Positions 1 to 11,521 of a stretch of DNA of 64,000 nt are shown in pieces. The stretch lies in NCBI RefSeq assembly GCF_013177455.1, contig NZ_CP053660.1:310001-374000 (forward strand), written 5' to 3'. The stretch's first letter is position 1; every line of letters starts with the position of its first letter. The DNA comes from Nocardioides marmotae (GTDB lineage Bacteria > Actinomycetota > Actinomycetes > Propionibacteriales > Nocardioidaceae). Under the pieces are notes generated by a model. It was not told the origin of the DNA. It was given only the letters and a program-made list of their open reading frames with translations, and searched no databases. A program made the translations under genes and the position numbers.

Positions 1-982
1 CTGCCTGGAGAAGTACGTCGCGCTGCTCCACGAGCAGACCCAGAACCACCCGCTCGGTGCCACCTGGTCCTACTGCAACGCCGGCTTCTCCGTCCTCGGC
101 CGGGTGATCGAGGTGCTCACCGGCACCACCTGGGACCAGGCGCTGCGCGAGCGGCTCTTCACCCCGCTCGGCATGCGGCACGCGCTGACCCTGCCCGAGG
201 AGGCGTTGCTCGAGGCGGCCGCCGTCGGCCACGTCACCGAGGACGGCCGCAAGCAGACCGCGCCGGTCTGGCAGCTGCCCCGCTCGGTCGGGCCGGCCGG
301 CCTGGTCACCGCCGACGCCGCCGACGTCCTCGCCTTCGCCCGGCTGCACCTCACCGAGGGCCTCGCGCCCGACGGCACCCGCGTGCTGGGCGAGGAGACC
401 GCGCGGGCGATGGCCGCCCACCAGGCCGAGCTGCCCGACGTGCACTCCCTCGGCGACTCCTGGGGCCTGGGCTGGATCCGGTTCGGCTGGGACGGGCGCC
501 GCGTCTACGGCCACGACGGCAACACCATCGGCCAGGCGGCGTTCCTCCGGGTGCTGCCCGAGGCCGGCCTGGCGGTGACCCTGCTGACCAACAACGACGG
601 CGCCCGCGACCTCTACGAGGACCTCTACCGCGAGCTGTTCGCCGAGCTCGCCGAGGTGACCATGCCGCCGCGGCTGGTCCCGCCGAGCCCGCCCTCGGAC
701 GTCGACGTCACGCCGTACGTCGGCACCTACGCGCGCGCCGGCGTCGAGATGGTGGTGCTCGACGGCCCCGAGGGGCCGCGCCTGCGCACCACGATCCTCG
801 GCCCGCTCGCCGAGATGGTCCCCGACCCGGTCGAGGAGCACGCGCTGGTGCCCTACGCCCCGGGCATGTTCCTGCTCAAGCCGCCGGAGGCCGAGACCTG
901 GTTCCCGGTGACGTTCTACGAGCTCCCGACCGGCGAGCGGTACCTCCACCACGGCGTCCGCGCGACCCCGAAGGTCGACTGA
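1..982 (+). CDS. Serine hydrolase, beta-lactamase/penicillin-binding-like fold (5' end outside window)
   Basis: The reading frame is open from base 2, so the start and the SxxK nucleophile motif lie before the window. The visible part opens with a YCN triad (WSYCNAGF), the YxN motif of class C beta-lactamases and D-aminopeptidases, and has GHDGNTIG further on, the HxG-type third motif. A C-terminal domain of about 100 residues with PYVGTYARAG resembles the DUF3471-type tail of such hydrolases. The stop overlaps the next start (TGATG), so it is the first visible gene of the four-gene amino-acid operon. A role on D-amino-acid peptides or amides would suit the context but is an inference. Confidence 0.85.
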   Translation, partial: CLEKYVALLHEQTQNHPLGATWSYCNAGFSVLGRVIEVLTGTTWDQALRERLFTPLGMRHALTLPEEALLEAAAVGHVTEDGRKQTAPVWQLPRSVGPAGLVTADAADVLAFARLHLTEGLAPDGTRVLGEETARAMAAHQAELPDVHSLGDSWGLGWIRFGWDGRRVYGHDGNTIGQAAFLRVLPEAGLAVTLLTNNDGARDLYEDLYRELFAELAEVTMPPRLVPPSPPSDVDVTPYVGTYARAGVEMVVLDGPEGPRLRTTILGPLAEMVPDPVEEHALVPYAPGMFLLKPPEAETWFPVTFYELPTGERYLHHGVRATPKVD

Positions 983-2142
983 TGCCCACCGGCACCGGCA
1001 GCGCCACGGACCTCGGCGTCGACGTCGCCGCGATCCTCGACGACGCGCGGGAGATGGTCGCCTGCGAGTCGCCGTCCACCGACCTCGCGGCGGTGGCCCG
1101 GTCCGCTGACGTCGTGGCCCGGGTGGGGGAGCGCCGCCTCGGCGTCGCCCCGGAGCGGATCGTGCTCGACGGCCGCACCCACCTGCGCTGGCGGCTGGGC
1201 GCCGGCCCGTCCCGCGTGCTGCTGCTGGGCCACCACGACACCGTCTGGCCGATCGGCTCGCTGCTCACCCACCCCTGCACCGTCGAGGGCGGGGTCATGC
1301 GCGGCCCCGGCAGCCTGGACATGAAGGTCGGCCTCGCGCTGGCCTTCCACGCCGCGGCCGGCCGCGACGGCGTCACCGTGCTGGTCACGGGCGACGAGGA
1401 GCTCGGCTCGCCCAGCTCCCGCGGCCTGGTCGAGGACGAGGCCTGGCTCGCCGAGGCCGTGCTCGTGCTCGAGGCCGCGGCCGACGGCGGCGCGCTCAAG
1501 GTCGAGCGCAAGGGCGTCTCCCTGTACGACGTCCGGCTGGCCGGCCGCGCCGCCCACGCCGGCCTCGAGCCCGAGCGCGGGGTCAACGCCACCCTCGAGC
1601 TGGCCGCGCAGGTGCAGGCCGTCGCGGCGCTGGCCGACCCGGCCGCCGGCACCACGGTGACCCCCACGGTCGCCCGCGCCGGGACCACCACCAACACCGT
1701 GCCCGCGAGCGGGTCGTTCGCGGTCGACGTCCGCGTCCGGACGCTGGCCGAGCAGGAGCGGGTCGACGCCGCCGTACGCGCGTTGCGGCCGGCGCTGCCC
1801 GGGGCGGGCGTCGAGGTGCACGGCGGGCCGAACCGCCCACCGCTGGAGGCCGCGGCCTCGGCCGACCTCCTCGCCCGGGCCCAGGTGGTCGCGGAGCGGC
1901 TGGGGCTCCCGCCGCTGACCGCAGCGGCCGTCGGCGGCGCCTCGGACGGGAACTTCACCGCCGGGGTCGGCACTCCCACCCTCGACGGGCTCGGGGCGAT
2001 CGGTGGCGGCGCGCACGCCGACGACGAGCACGTCCTGCTCGACCCGCTGCCCGGTCGGGCCGCGCTGCTCCGCGCCCTCGTCGCGGACCTGCTGGCCGCG
2101 CCGACGAACCCGGCCCCCGCGGCTCGTGGGGCTCGACCATGA
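982..2142 (+). CDS. M20-family metallohydrolase (probable N-acyl/N-succinyl amino acid hydrolase)
   Basis: A 386-residue M20 zinc hydrolase of the ArgE/DapE/carboxypeptidase G2 type. HHDTVWP holds the first zinc His/Asp, GSLDMKVG the bridging Asp, DEELGS the general-base and metal-binding Glu pair, and a dimerisation insert follows (RAAHAGLEPERGVNA). The ATG overlaps the upstream stop by one base, and the end overlaps the next ATG (ATGA). It lies next to an acyltransferase and an NSAR-like racemase, so I infer that it deacylates N-acyl-L-amino acids, the last step of D-to-L conversion. A peptidase role is the alternative. Confidence 0.9.
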   Translation: MPTGTGSATDLGVDVAAILDDAREMVACESPSTDLAAVARSADVVARVGERRLGVAPERIVLDGRTHLRWRLGAGPSRVLLLGHHDTVWPIGSLLTHPCTVEGGVMRGPGSLDMKVGLALAFHAAAGRDGVTVLVTGDEELGSPSSRGLVEDEAWLAEAVLVLEAAADGGALKVERKGVSLYDVRLAGRAAHAGLEPERGVNATLELAAQVQAVAALADPAAGTTVTPTVARAGTTTNTVPASGSFAVDVRVRTLAEQERVDAAVRALRPALPGAGVEVHGGPNRPPLEAAASADLLARAQVVAERLGLPPLTAAAVGGASDGNFTAGVGTPTLDGLGAIGGGAHADDEHVLLDPLPGRAALLRALVADLLAAPTNPAPAARGARP

Positions 2143-3059
2143 CGCCCGACGCCGGCGGCAGGAGCATCGGACCCGTGACCCACCTCGCCGCCGGGCCGGC
2201 CCTCGCCCCCGCCGACCTGGCCGTCCGGGCCGCCGACGCCGCGGCCCTCGCGGCCGGGGTGAGCGTCCGCGAGCTCACCGGCCTCGCCGAGCTCGAGCAG
2301 GTCGTCGGGCTCTACGCCGACATCTGGGGCCGGGCCGGCAACCCGCCGGTCACCCTCGAGCTGCTCCGGGCCTTCACCAAGGCCGGCAACTACGTCGGCG
2401 GCGCGTTCGCGGGCGACCGGCTCGTCGGCGCCTGCGTGGGCTTCTTCCACGCCCCGGGCGACGACGCGCTGCACAGCCACATCGCCGGGGTGGCCCCGGA
2501 GGTGGCCGGCCGCAGCGTCGGCTTCGCGCTCAAGCTGCACCAGCGCAGCTGGGCCCTGCAGCGCGGCGTCTCCGACATCGCCTGGACCTTCGACCCGCTG
2601 GTCAGCCGCAACGCCTACTTCAACCTGGCCAAGCTGGCCGCGCGGCCGGTGGAGTACCTCACCAATTTCTACGGCGTCATGCCCGACTCCCTCAACGGCC
2701 ACGACGAGACCGACCGGCTGCTGGTCCGCTGGCGGCTGCTCGAGCCCGACGTCGTCGCCGCGTGCTCCGGCGCCCGGCCGCGCCCGGCCGCGGTCGCGGC
2801 CGACGGCGATGCTGGCGGTGAGGTCGTCACCGCCGTCGGGGTCGCCGCCGACGGCTCGCCGGTGCCCGGCCGGCTCGACGGGGCCCTCCTGCGGATCGCC
2901 GTGCCCCGCGACATCAGCGCGCTCCGCGCGACCGACCCCCTGCTCGCCGCACGCTGGCGCACCAGCGTGCGGGAGGCGCTCTCGGTGCTGCTCGCCGAGG
3001 GCGCCCGGATCACCGCTTTCGACCCTGCCGGCTGGTACCTCGTTCGGAGACAACTGTGA
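2139..3059 (+). CDS. GNAT-like N-acyltransferase (COG3375 type)
   Basis: A 306-residue protein of the predicted-GNAT group often encoded beside MenC/NSAR genes. The acyl-CoA-binding half is seen in ADIWGRAGNPPVT, VGACVGFF and VGFALKLHQRSWAL, followed by WTFDPLVSRNAYFNLAKL, a hallmark of this group. It starts inside the previous stop (ATGA) and its own stop overlaps the menC-like GTG (GTGA). In the N-succinylamino acid racemase pathway known from Geobacillus, a GNAT protein succinylates D-amino acids with succinyl-CoA; I infer that role here. The first ~25 residues look weakly conserved, so a GTG near 2175 could be the true start. Confidence 0.85.
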   Translation: MTPDAGGRSIGPVTHLAAGPALAPADLAVRAADAAALAAGVSVRELTGLAELEQVVGLYADIWGRAGNPPVTLELLRAFTKAGNYVGGAFAGDRLVGACVGFFHAPGDDALHSHIAGVAPEVAGRSVGFALKLHQRSWALQRGVSDIAWTFDPLVSRNAYFNLAKLAARPVEYLTNFYGVMPDSLNGHDETDRLLVRWRLLEPDVVAACSGARPRPAAVAADGDAGGEVVTAVGVAADGSPVPGRLDGALLRIAVPRDISALRATDPLLAARWRTSVREALSVLLAEGARITAFDPAGWYLVRRQL

Positions 3060-4162
3060 AGCTCAACGGCGTGGAGCTGCTCCACGTGTCCCTGCCCCTC
3101 GTCTCGCCGTTCCGCACCTCGTTCGGCACCCAGGTCGCCCGCGACCTGCTCCTCCTGCGCGTCGACACCGACGCCGGCGAGGGGTGGGGGGAGTGCGTGA
3201 CCATGGCCGACCCCCGCTACTCCTCGGAGTACGTCGCCGGCGCGGCCGACGTGCTGCGCCGCTTCCTCGTGCCGGAGCTCGCCGCGGCGGGCCCGCTCGA
3301 CGCGACCCGGGTCGCGGAGGTGCTCGCGGTCTTCAAGGGCCACCGGATGGCCAAGGCCGCCCTGGAGATGGGGGTGCTCGACGCGGAGCTGCGCGCCGAG
3401 GGCCGCTCCTTCGCCCGCGAGCTCGGCGCGGTGCGCGACCGGGTGCCCGCCGGGGTCTCGGTCGGGATCATGGACGGGCTGCCGCAGCTGCTCGACGCGG
3501 TGGCCGGCTACCTGGACGAGGGCTACGTGCGGATCAAGCTGAAGATCGAGCCCGGCTGGGACGTCGAGCCGGTGCGGGCGGTCCGCGAGCGCTTCGGCGA
3601 CGAGGTGCTGCTCCAGGTCGATGCCAACACGGCGTACACCCTCGCCGACGCCCGCCACCTCGCCCGGCTCGACCCCTTCGACCTGCTGCTGATCGAGCAG
3701 CCGCTGGAGGAGGAGGACGTCGTCGGGCACGCCCACCTGGCCAAGCTGATCAGCACGCCGGTCTGCCTCGATGAGTCGATCGTCTCCGCCCAGTCCGCGG
3801 CGGCCGCGATCGAGCTCGGCGCCTGCTCGGTCGTCAACATCAAGCCCGGCCGGGTCGGCGGCTACCTCGAGGCCCGCCGGATCCACGACGTGTGCCGCGC
3901 GCACGGCGTGCCGGTCTGGTGCGGCGGGATGCTCGAGACCGGGATCGGCCGGGCCGCCAACGTCGCGCTCGCCGCCCTGCCGGGGTTCACCCTGCCGGGG
4001 GACACCTCGGCGTCCTCGCGCTACTACACGACCGACCTGACCGACCCGTTCGTGCTCGAGGACGGCACGCTGGCGGTGCCCGAGGGGCCCGGCATCGGCG
4101 TCACCCCCGACCCCGACCGGCTGGCCGCCGTCACCACGCACCGCGAGTGGCTGCCGGCGTGA
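3056..4162 (+). CDS. Enolase-superfamily N-acylamino acid racemase / o-succinylbenzoate synthase-like
   Basis: A 368-residue muconate-lactonising-type enolase. All catalytic positions are present and, counted from this GTG, land on the classical NSAR/OSBS numbers: K161-x-K163 (RIKLKIEPG), D189 (QVDANT), E214 (LIEQPL), D239 (CLDESI) and K263 (NIKPGRVGG). That supports the chosen start. Members of this family make o-succinylbenzoate for menaquinone, racemise N-succinylamino acids, or do both. No other men gene is near, and the neighbours are a GNAT acyltransferase and an M20 hydrolase, so N-succinylamino acid racemisation is more likely. It is the last gene of the operon and is followed by a 38-bp palindrome. 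Confidence 0.93.
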   Translation: MKLNGVELLHVSLPLVSPFRTSFGTQVARDLLLLRVDTDAGEGWGECVTMADPRYSSEYVAGAADVLRRFLVPELAAAGPLDATRVAEVLAVFKGHRMAKAALEMGVLDAELRAEGRSFARELGAVRDRVPAGVSVGIMDGLPQLLDAVAGYLDEGYVRIKLKIEPGWDVEPVRAVRERFGDEVLLQVDANTAYTLADARHLARLDPFDLLLIEQPLEEEDVVGHAHLAKLISTPVCLDESIVSAQSAAAAIELGACSVVNIKPGRVGGYLEARRIHDVCRAHGVPVWCGGMLETGIGRAANVALAALPGFTLPGDTSASSRYYTTDLTDPFVLEDGTLAVPEGPGIGVTPDPDRLAAVTTHREWLPA

Positions 4163-4200
4163 GGCCGACGTTTCATCGGCCGGCCGATGAAACGTCGGCC
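4163..4200. repeat. Perfect 38-bp palindrome, intergenic
   Basis: Each half is 19 bases, with the core TTTCATCGGCCGGCCGATGA. It starts one base after the racemase stop and could act as a transcription terminator stem, though no T-run follows. The same core occurs in three palindromes at 18801-18887, so this is a dispersed repeat family. Confidence 0.85.
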
Positions 4201-4221
4201 GCGGTGGGCCCCGACCGTCGC

Positions 4222-4227
4222 TAGGGT
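4222..4227 (+). promoter_or_regulatory. -10 box TAGGGT, leaderless start of PucR gene
   Basis: A TANNNT box 6 nt before the GTG at 4234 puts the transcription start at or next to the start codon. No Shine-Dalgarno sequence is present. Confidence 0.5.
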
Positions 4228-4233
4228 CGCCCC

Positions 4234-5949
4234 GTGTCGTCCTCCCCGGCCCCCGGCCCTCGGGCCCGCGCCAGCCTGGCCCGGGTGATGGACGACCTCG
4301 GCAGCACCCTGCTCGAGCTCGTCCACGGCGACCGGCAGCGCGAGGAGGCGATCGGCGGCGTCGTCATCCACGACCCGCTGGACGCGCCGGTGCTGCCGCC
4401 CCGCGCGCTCGTGCTCGGCATCGGCGTGGAGGACCCCGCCGCGGTCGCCGACCTGCTCGCCGACCTGGGCCGGCAGGGCGCGGCCGCGCTGGTGCTGCGG
4501 GCGCCCGTGGCCGCCACGGCCGAGCTGCGGGCGGCCTCGGACGCCGCCGGCGTACCCGTCCTCGGGCTGAGCCGCGGCACGCCGTGGACCCACCTGGCCG
4601 CGATGCTCCGCTCGCTGCTCGTCGACGGCGCCTCCGGCGGTCTGGGCGGCCTGGGCGGCGCCGGGTCGGAGTCGGAGTCGCTCGGCGGGCTGCCCTCGGG
4701 CGACCTGTTCGCCGTCGCGAACGCCGTCGCCTCGCTGCTCGACGCGCCGATCACGATCGAGGACCGCAGCTCGCGCGTGCTGGCCTTCTCCGGGCGCCAG
4801 GAGGAGGCCGACCCCTCGCGGGTGGAGACGATCCTCGGCCGGCAGGTGCCCGAGCGGTACTCCCGGATCCTCAGCGAGCTCGGCGTCTTCCGCGAGCTGC
4901 ACCGCAGCGACCAGCCGATCTTCGTCGACCCCGGTGCCGCGGCCGACGACGTGTTCGTGATGCCCCGCGTCGCGGTCGCCGTCCGGGCCGGCGAGGAGGT
5001 GCTCGGCTCGATCTGGGCGGCCGTCCCGGCGCCGCTCTCGCCCGAGCGCACCGAGGCGCTGCGGGAGGCGGCCAAGCTGGTCGCGCTCCACCTGCTGCGG
5101 GTGCGGGCCGGCTCCGACGTCGAGCGGCGCGTGCGCGCGGACCTCCTCGGCGCGGTCATCGAGGGCGGGCCGGGCGCCCGCGAGGCGCTCGAGCGGCTCG
5201 GGCTCGCCGACACCCCGCTGCTCGTGCTCGCGCTCGCGGTGCCCGACCCCGACGCCGGGGCCGGCGACGACCCGCTCCTCGCCCACGAGCGGCAGCGGCT
5301 GGCCGACGCCTTCGCGGTGCACCTCGGCGCGGTCCACCCCCGCTCGGCGACCGCCCTGGTCGGCGGGGTCGCCTACGGCCTGGCGGCGTACGCCGGCCCG
5401 GCCGAGGAGGGCGAGCCCCGCGCCGCCCGCGTCGCCACCGACTTCCTCGAGCGGATCGGCGAGCGGCTGCCCGCCGTCGTGGCCGTCGGGCCGGTCGCCA
5501 CCTCGCTGACCGAGATCGCCCGCGCGCGGGAGACCGCCGACCGGGTGCTCCGCGTGCTGCGCGACAACCCCGCCGCCGGCCCGGTCGCGCGGCTGGTCGA
5601 CGTGCAGACCGACTCGCTGCTCCTGGAGCTGCGCGACCGCGTCCTGGCGCGGGGCGAGAGCGTCGCCGGGCCGCTCGCGCGGCTCGCGGCCTACGACCAC
5701 GAGCACGACGGCCGGCTGGTCGCGACCCTGCAGGCCTGGCTGGACGCCTTCGGCGACGTCAACCGCGCCGCCGAGGCCCTCTACGTCCACCCCAACACCT
5801 TCCGCTACCGGCTGCGCCGCGTCCGCGAGGTCGGCGGCCTCGACCTGCTCGACCCCGCCCAGCGCTTCGCCGTGCAGCTCCAGCTGCGGCTGTGGCCCGG
5901 CCTCGCCGCCGACACCCCGACCCCCACCCCGCCGAGTCAGCACCTCTGA
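4234..5949 (+). CDS. PucR/CdaR-family transcriptional regulator
   Basis: A 571-residue regulator with the PucR layout: an N-terminal purine-catabolism-regulator-like domain (about 1-130), a glycine/serine linker near residue 140, a GAF/GGDEF-like middle region (about 150-400), and a C-terminal helix-turn-helix (about 500-560: GDVNRAAEALYVHPNTFRYR). The GTG was chosen because of the leaderless -10 box. Such regulators often control amino-acid or purine catabolism, so control of the upstream racemase operon is plausible but unproven. The last codons run into the first unit of a 22-bp repeat array. Confidence 0.9.
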   Translation: MSSSPAPGPRARASLARVMDDLGSTLLELVHGDRQREEAIGGVVIHDPLDAPVLPPRALVLGIGVEDPAAVADLLADLGRQGAAALVLRAPVAATAELRAASDAAGVPVLGLSRGTPWTHLAAMLRSLLVDGASGGLGGLGGAGSESESLGGLPSGDLFAVANAVASLLDAPITIEDRSSRVLAFSGRQEEADPSRVETILGRQVPERYSRILSELGVFRELHRSDQPIFVDPGAAADDVFVMPRVAVAVRAGEEVLGSIWAAVPAPLSPERTEALREAAKLVALHLLRVRAGSDVERRVRADLLGAVIEGGPGAREALERLGLADTPLLVLALAVPDPDAGAGDDPLLAHERQRLADAFAVHLGAVHPRSATALVGGVAYGLAAYAGPAEEGEPRAARVATDFLERIGERLPAVVAVGPVATSLTEIARARETADRVLRVLRDNPAAGPVARLVDVQTDSLLLELRDRVLARGESVAGPLARLAAYDHEHDGRLVATLQAWLDAFGDVNRAAEALYVHPNTFRYRLRRVREVGGLDLLDPAQRFAVQLQLRLWPGLAADTPTPTPPSQHL

Positions 5950-6133
5950 GCCGCCGAGTCGGCACCTGTGGTCCGCCGAGTCGGCACCTTTGACGCGGCG
6001 AGTCGGCAGTTCTGACTGGTCGAGTCGGCACTTCCCGGCCGGCACCACCACGATCTGCGTACTCGGCCCGCCACAACTGCGGACTCGGCGCGCCGGAAGT
6101 GAGCACTCGGCGCGCCGGAAGTGCCGACTCGGC
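5931..6133. repeat. 22-bp repeat array: five direct and four inverted units between convergent genes
   Basis: Cores of the odd palindrome GCCGAGTCGGC start at 5931, 5953, 5975, 5997 and 6019, exactly 22 bp apart. The inverted form (GCCGACTCGGC, partly degenerate) starts at 6057, 6079, 6101 and 6123, again exactly 22 bp apart. The two arms can pair with each other, and each core can also form a small hairpin. The array fills the gap between the PucR gene and the permease gene, both ending here, and overlaps the PucR stop. A bidirectional terminator or protein-binding array are both possible. Confidence 0.85.
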
Positions 6134-6167
6134 GGGTGGGCGGGTGGGCGGTGGGCCAGCGGGGAGG

Positions 6168-7238
6168 TCAGGCGACGAGCGCGCCGAGCAGCACGCAGAG
6201 CGGTACGACGAGCAGCCCCTCGCGGAGGAACTGGACCCAGCCGACGTGCAGGCCGGCCATCCGGCAGCGCCGTCGCCACAGCAGGTTCGCCAGCGAGCCC
6301 CACAGCAGCAGCATGCCGCCGGTGTTCGCGCCGACGAGCAGCGCGGGCTGGAGGGAGGCGTCGGTGAGCGGGGCGAGGGCGAGCCAGGCCGGCAGGTTGT
6401 CGACGGCGTTGGAGAGCACGGCCGCCCCGACGGCGGCCGCGACCGGCCCGGACCAGTCGATCCGGTCGACGTCGACGAGGCGGAGCCCGAGCTCGACGAG
6501 GGTGAACAGCGCGAACGTCGCCAGCAGGATCACCGCCGGCACCGAGCGCAGCAGCCGCCGCGGCGCGACGAGGGCCGGCGCGCGGACGGCCGCGAGGGCC
6601 ACCAGGACGACCAACCCGCCGGTCGCCGCGAGCCACGCCGCGGCGCCGAGCACGGTCGCCACCGCGATCCCCACCGCGACGAGCGCCCCGCCGGCGACCA
6701 GCACGGCGTCGTACGACGGTCGGGTGCGGGGGACGACGTACGTCCCGGCGAGCGCGGCGCGGTGCCGCAGCGCGAGGACCGCGACGACGACCGCCAGCAC
6801 CACCAGCTGCGGCAGCCAGAGGTCGGCGACGAACGCGCCGGCGGACTGGCCGGTGCGCTCGACGGCGAGCAGGTTGGTCAGGTTCGAGATCGGCAGCAGC
6901 AGGCTCGCGCCGTTGGCCAGCCACAGCGTCGCGAAGGCGAAGGGGAGGGGTGCGACCCCGACCTGCGTGGCGAGCGCGAGGGAGACGGGGGTGAGCATCA
7001 CCGCGGTGGTGTCGATGCCGAGCAGCACCGTCGTGAGCGTGGCCAGCAGGCAGTGCGCCGCGAAGAGCAGCGGCGTCCGGCCGCGGGCGAGCCGGGCCAC
7101 CGCCGAGGCGGCGACCTCGAAGAGCCGCACGTCGGCGCAGAGGTCGCTGACCACGGTGATGACCAGCAGGAAGGCGAGCACCGGCCAGGTGGTCGTCCAG
7201 GCGCCGGCGACGGCGTCCGCCAGGACCTCGGGGATCAC
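6168..7238 (-). CDS. ArsB/SLC13-type membrane permease
   Basis: A 356-residue, very hydrophobic protein with about ten transmembrane segments. It resembles the ArsB/NhaD/SLC13 ion-transporter superfamily: a first half ending in LWLANGASLLLPISNLTNLL and a second half with VLSNAVDNLPAWLAL and LLVGANTGGMLLLWGSLAN, the duplicated N-x-P or T-N re-entrant motifs of this fold. The substrate cannot be read from the sequence; arsenite, another oxyanion or Na+/H+ exchange are options, and no ars genes are near. The GTG start is 6 nt from a TACCGT -10 box. Confidence 0.8.
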   Translation of the reverse strand: MIPEVLADAVAGAWTTTWPVLAFLLVITVVSDLCADVRLFEVAASAVARLARGRTPLLFAAHCLLATLTTVLLGIDTTAVMLTPVSLALATQVGVAPLPFAFATLWLANGASLLLPISNLTNLLAVERTGQSAGAFVADLWLPQLVVLAVVVAVLALRHRAALAGTYVVPRTRPSYDAVLVAGGALVAVGIAVATVLGAAAWLAATGGLVVLVALAAVRAPALVAPRRLLRSVPAVILLATFALFTLVELGLRLVDVDRIDWSGPVAAAVGAAVLSNAVDNLPAWLALAPLTDASLQPALLVGANTGGMLLLWGSLANLLWRRRCRMAGLHVGWVQFLREGLLVVPLCVLLGALVA

Positions 7239-7244
7239 GGCGGC

Positions 7245-7250
7245 ACGGTA
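7245..7250 (-). promoter_or_regulatory. -10 box TACCGT, leaderless start of permease gene
   Basis: A TANNNT box on the minus strand, 6 nt before the GTG at 7238, with no ribosome binding site between them. Confidence 0.45.
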
Positions 7251-7267
7251 GTCGCCCCGGGGAAGCG

Positions 7268-7309
7268 GCGAGCCCGGCCGCCCCCCTGTGCGGGGACGAC
7301 CGGGCTCGC
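7268..7309 (-). terminator. Hairpin downstream of katG
   Basis: A perfect 10-bp stem, GCGAGCCCGG (7268-7277) with its complement at 7300-7309. An inner C4/G4 stem extends it. It lies 22 bases past the katG stop and before the permease promoter, as expected for a factor-independent terminator in a GC-rich genome. Confidence 0.7.
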
Positions 7310-7331
7310 GTCAGCGGCCGCTAGGAGGCGG

Positions 7332-10114
<2,783 letters not shown>

Positions 10115-10149
10115 GGCCCGAGCATGACGACTTTTCTGGAACAAGTCAA
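10115..10149 (-). promoter_or_regulatory. furA-katG promoter with probable FurA operator
   Basis: On the minus strand TTGACT (10144-10149), a 17-base spacer, CATGCT (10121-10126) and 6 bases precede the ATG. An inverted repeat with arms GACTT and AAGTC (10129-10147) sits in the spacer, in an AT-rich patch unlike its surroundings. This suits autoregulation by FurA. Confidence 0.7.
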
Positions 10150-10251
10150 GATTGCGCCGTCCGGCCGGCGGTGCGCGCTTCTGCGAGGGGCGGCGCTGAC
10201 GCGCCCGCCATCTGCCCCCACCTGCCCGGCGGTGGCCCGGCGCCCCCGCAC

Positions 10252-10257
10252 TAGGGT
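10252..10257 (+). promoter_or_regulatory. -10 box TAGGGT, leaderless start of ilvA
   Basis: A TANNNT box 7 nt before the GTG at 10265. It decides between this start and in-frame starts further upstream. Confidence 0.5.
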
Positions 10258-10264
10258 CCAGGGC

Positions 10265-11521
10265 GTGGACCTGCCAACTGCCTCGGACGTCGAGCACGCG
10301 GCGCGAACACTCCGCGACGTGGTCGGCACCAGCCCGCTCCACCCCTCGCCGCGGCTCTCGGCGGCGACCGGGCTGGACGTCTGGCTCAAGCGCGAGGACC
10401 TCCACGAGGTCCGCTCCTACAAGGGGCGCGGCGCCTACAACCTGGTCGCGGGCCTGAGCCCGGAGGAGCGCGAGCGCGGAGTGACCTGCGCGAGCGCCGG
10501 CAACCACGCCCAGGGCGTCGCGTTCGCCTGCTCCCGGCTCGGGGTGCGGGCCACGATCTTCCTGCCGCGGACGACGCCGCGGCAGAAGCGCGCCCGGATC
10601 GCCGCGCTCGGCGGGCCGCTGGTCGAGGTGGTCGTCGACGGCGACACCTACGACGACGCCGACCAGCAGAGCCGCGAGCTCGCCCGCTCCACCGGCGCCG
10701 TCGTCGTACCCGCCTTCGACGACCCGCGCACGATCGCCGGCCAGGGCACGGTCGGCCTCGAGGTCCTCGACCAGCTCGCCGCGCTCGGCCGGACCCCCAC
10801 CGCGGTCGTCGCGCCCGTGGGTGGCGGCGGCCTGCTCGCGGGGCTGCTGACGGTGCTCTCCGAGCGGGCGCCGTACGTCGACGTGGTCGGCGTCGAGCCG
10901 GCCGGCGCCGCCTCGATGGCGGCCGCGCTCGCCGCAGGCGCCCCGGTCGAGCTCGGCGCCGTCGACTCCTTCGTCGACGGCGCGGCCGTGCGCCGCGTCG
11001 GCGACTGGACCCACGCCGTCGTCGCCGCGCACCGGCCGCCGCTGCTCGCCGTGCCCGAGGGCCTGGTGTGCGTGGAGATGCTCGACCTCTACCAGTCCGA
11101 CGGGATCATCGCCGAGCCTGCCGGCGCCCTGGCCAGCGCCGCGATCCGCGAGCACGCCGTCGCCGCCCCCGGCTCGACCGTCGTGTGCGTGCTCTCCGGC
11201 GGCAACAACGACGTGAGCCGGTACGCCGAGGTGGTCGAGCGCGCGCTCGTCCACGAGGGCCTGCGGCACTACTTCCTCGTGGAGTTCCCCCAGGAGCCCG
11301 GCGCGCTGCGGATGTTCCTCGACGACGTGCTCGGCCCCGACGACGACATCGTGCTCTTCGAGTACGTCAAGCGCTCCAACCGCGAGACCGGCCCCGCGCT
11401 GGTCGGCATCGAGCTCCAACGGCCGACCGACTACGCGCCGCTGCTGGAGCGGATGGGCGCCTCCGGCATCCGGGTCCAGGTCGTCGAGCCGACCAGCCCG
11501 CTGTTCCGGATGGTGCAGTAG
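10265..11521 (+). CDS. ilvA: Threonine ammonia-lyase (threonine dehydratase)
   Basis: A 418-residue PLP enzyme that deaminates L-threonine to 2-oxobutanoate, the first step to isoleucine. The PLP lysine is in [12 protein letters not shown], the phosphate-binding loop is [10 protein letters not shown], and SGGNND is typical of the family. A C-terminal regulatory ACT-like region (about 330-418, [23 protein letters not shown]) is shorter than in the E. coli enzyme, as usual in Actinobacteria, and probably mediates isoleucine feedback. The frame is open upstream to 10097, but homology and the -10 box support GTG 10265. It is probably monocistronic. Confidence 0.94.
   Translation: MDLPTASDVEHAARTLRDVVGTSPLHPSPRLSAATGLDVWLKREDLHEVRSYKGRGAYNLVAGLSPEERERGVTCASAGNHAQGVAFACSRLGVRATIFLPRTTPRQKRARIAALGGPLVEVVVDGDTYDDADQQSRELARSTGAVVVPAFDDPRTIAGQGTVGLEVLDQLAALGRTPTAVVAPVGGGGLLAGLLTVLSERAPYVDVVGVEPAGAASMAAALAAGAPVELGAVDSFVDGAAVRRVGDWTHAVVAAHRPPLLAVPEGLVCVEMLDLYQSDGIIAEPAGALASAAIREHAVAAPGSTVVCVLSGGNNDVSRYAEVVERALVHEGLRHYFLVEFPQEPGALRMFLDDVLGPDDDIVLFEYVKRSNRETGPALVGIELQRPTDYAPLLERMGASGIRVQVVEPTSPLFRMVQ

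Noticed and set aside
3056..4162. Assignment as menC for menaquinone synthesis
   Set aside because: Catalytic residues are compatible, but no other men gene is near and the acyltransferase/hydrolase neighbours point to N-acylamino acids.
5931..6133. CRISPR array
   Set aside because: Units are degenerate, inverted halfway, have no unique spacers of regular 30-40 bp, and no cas genes are present.
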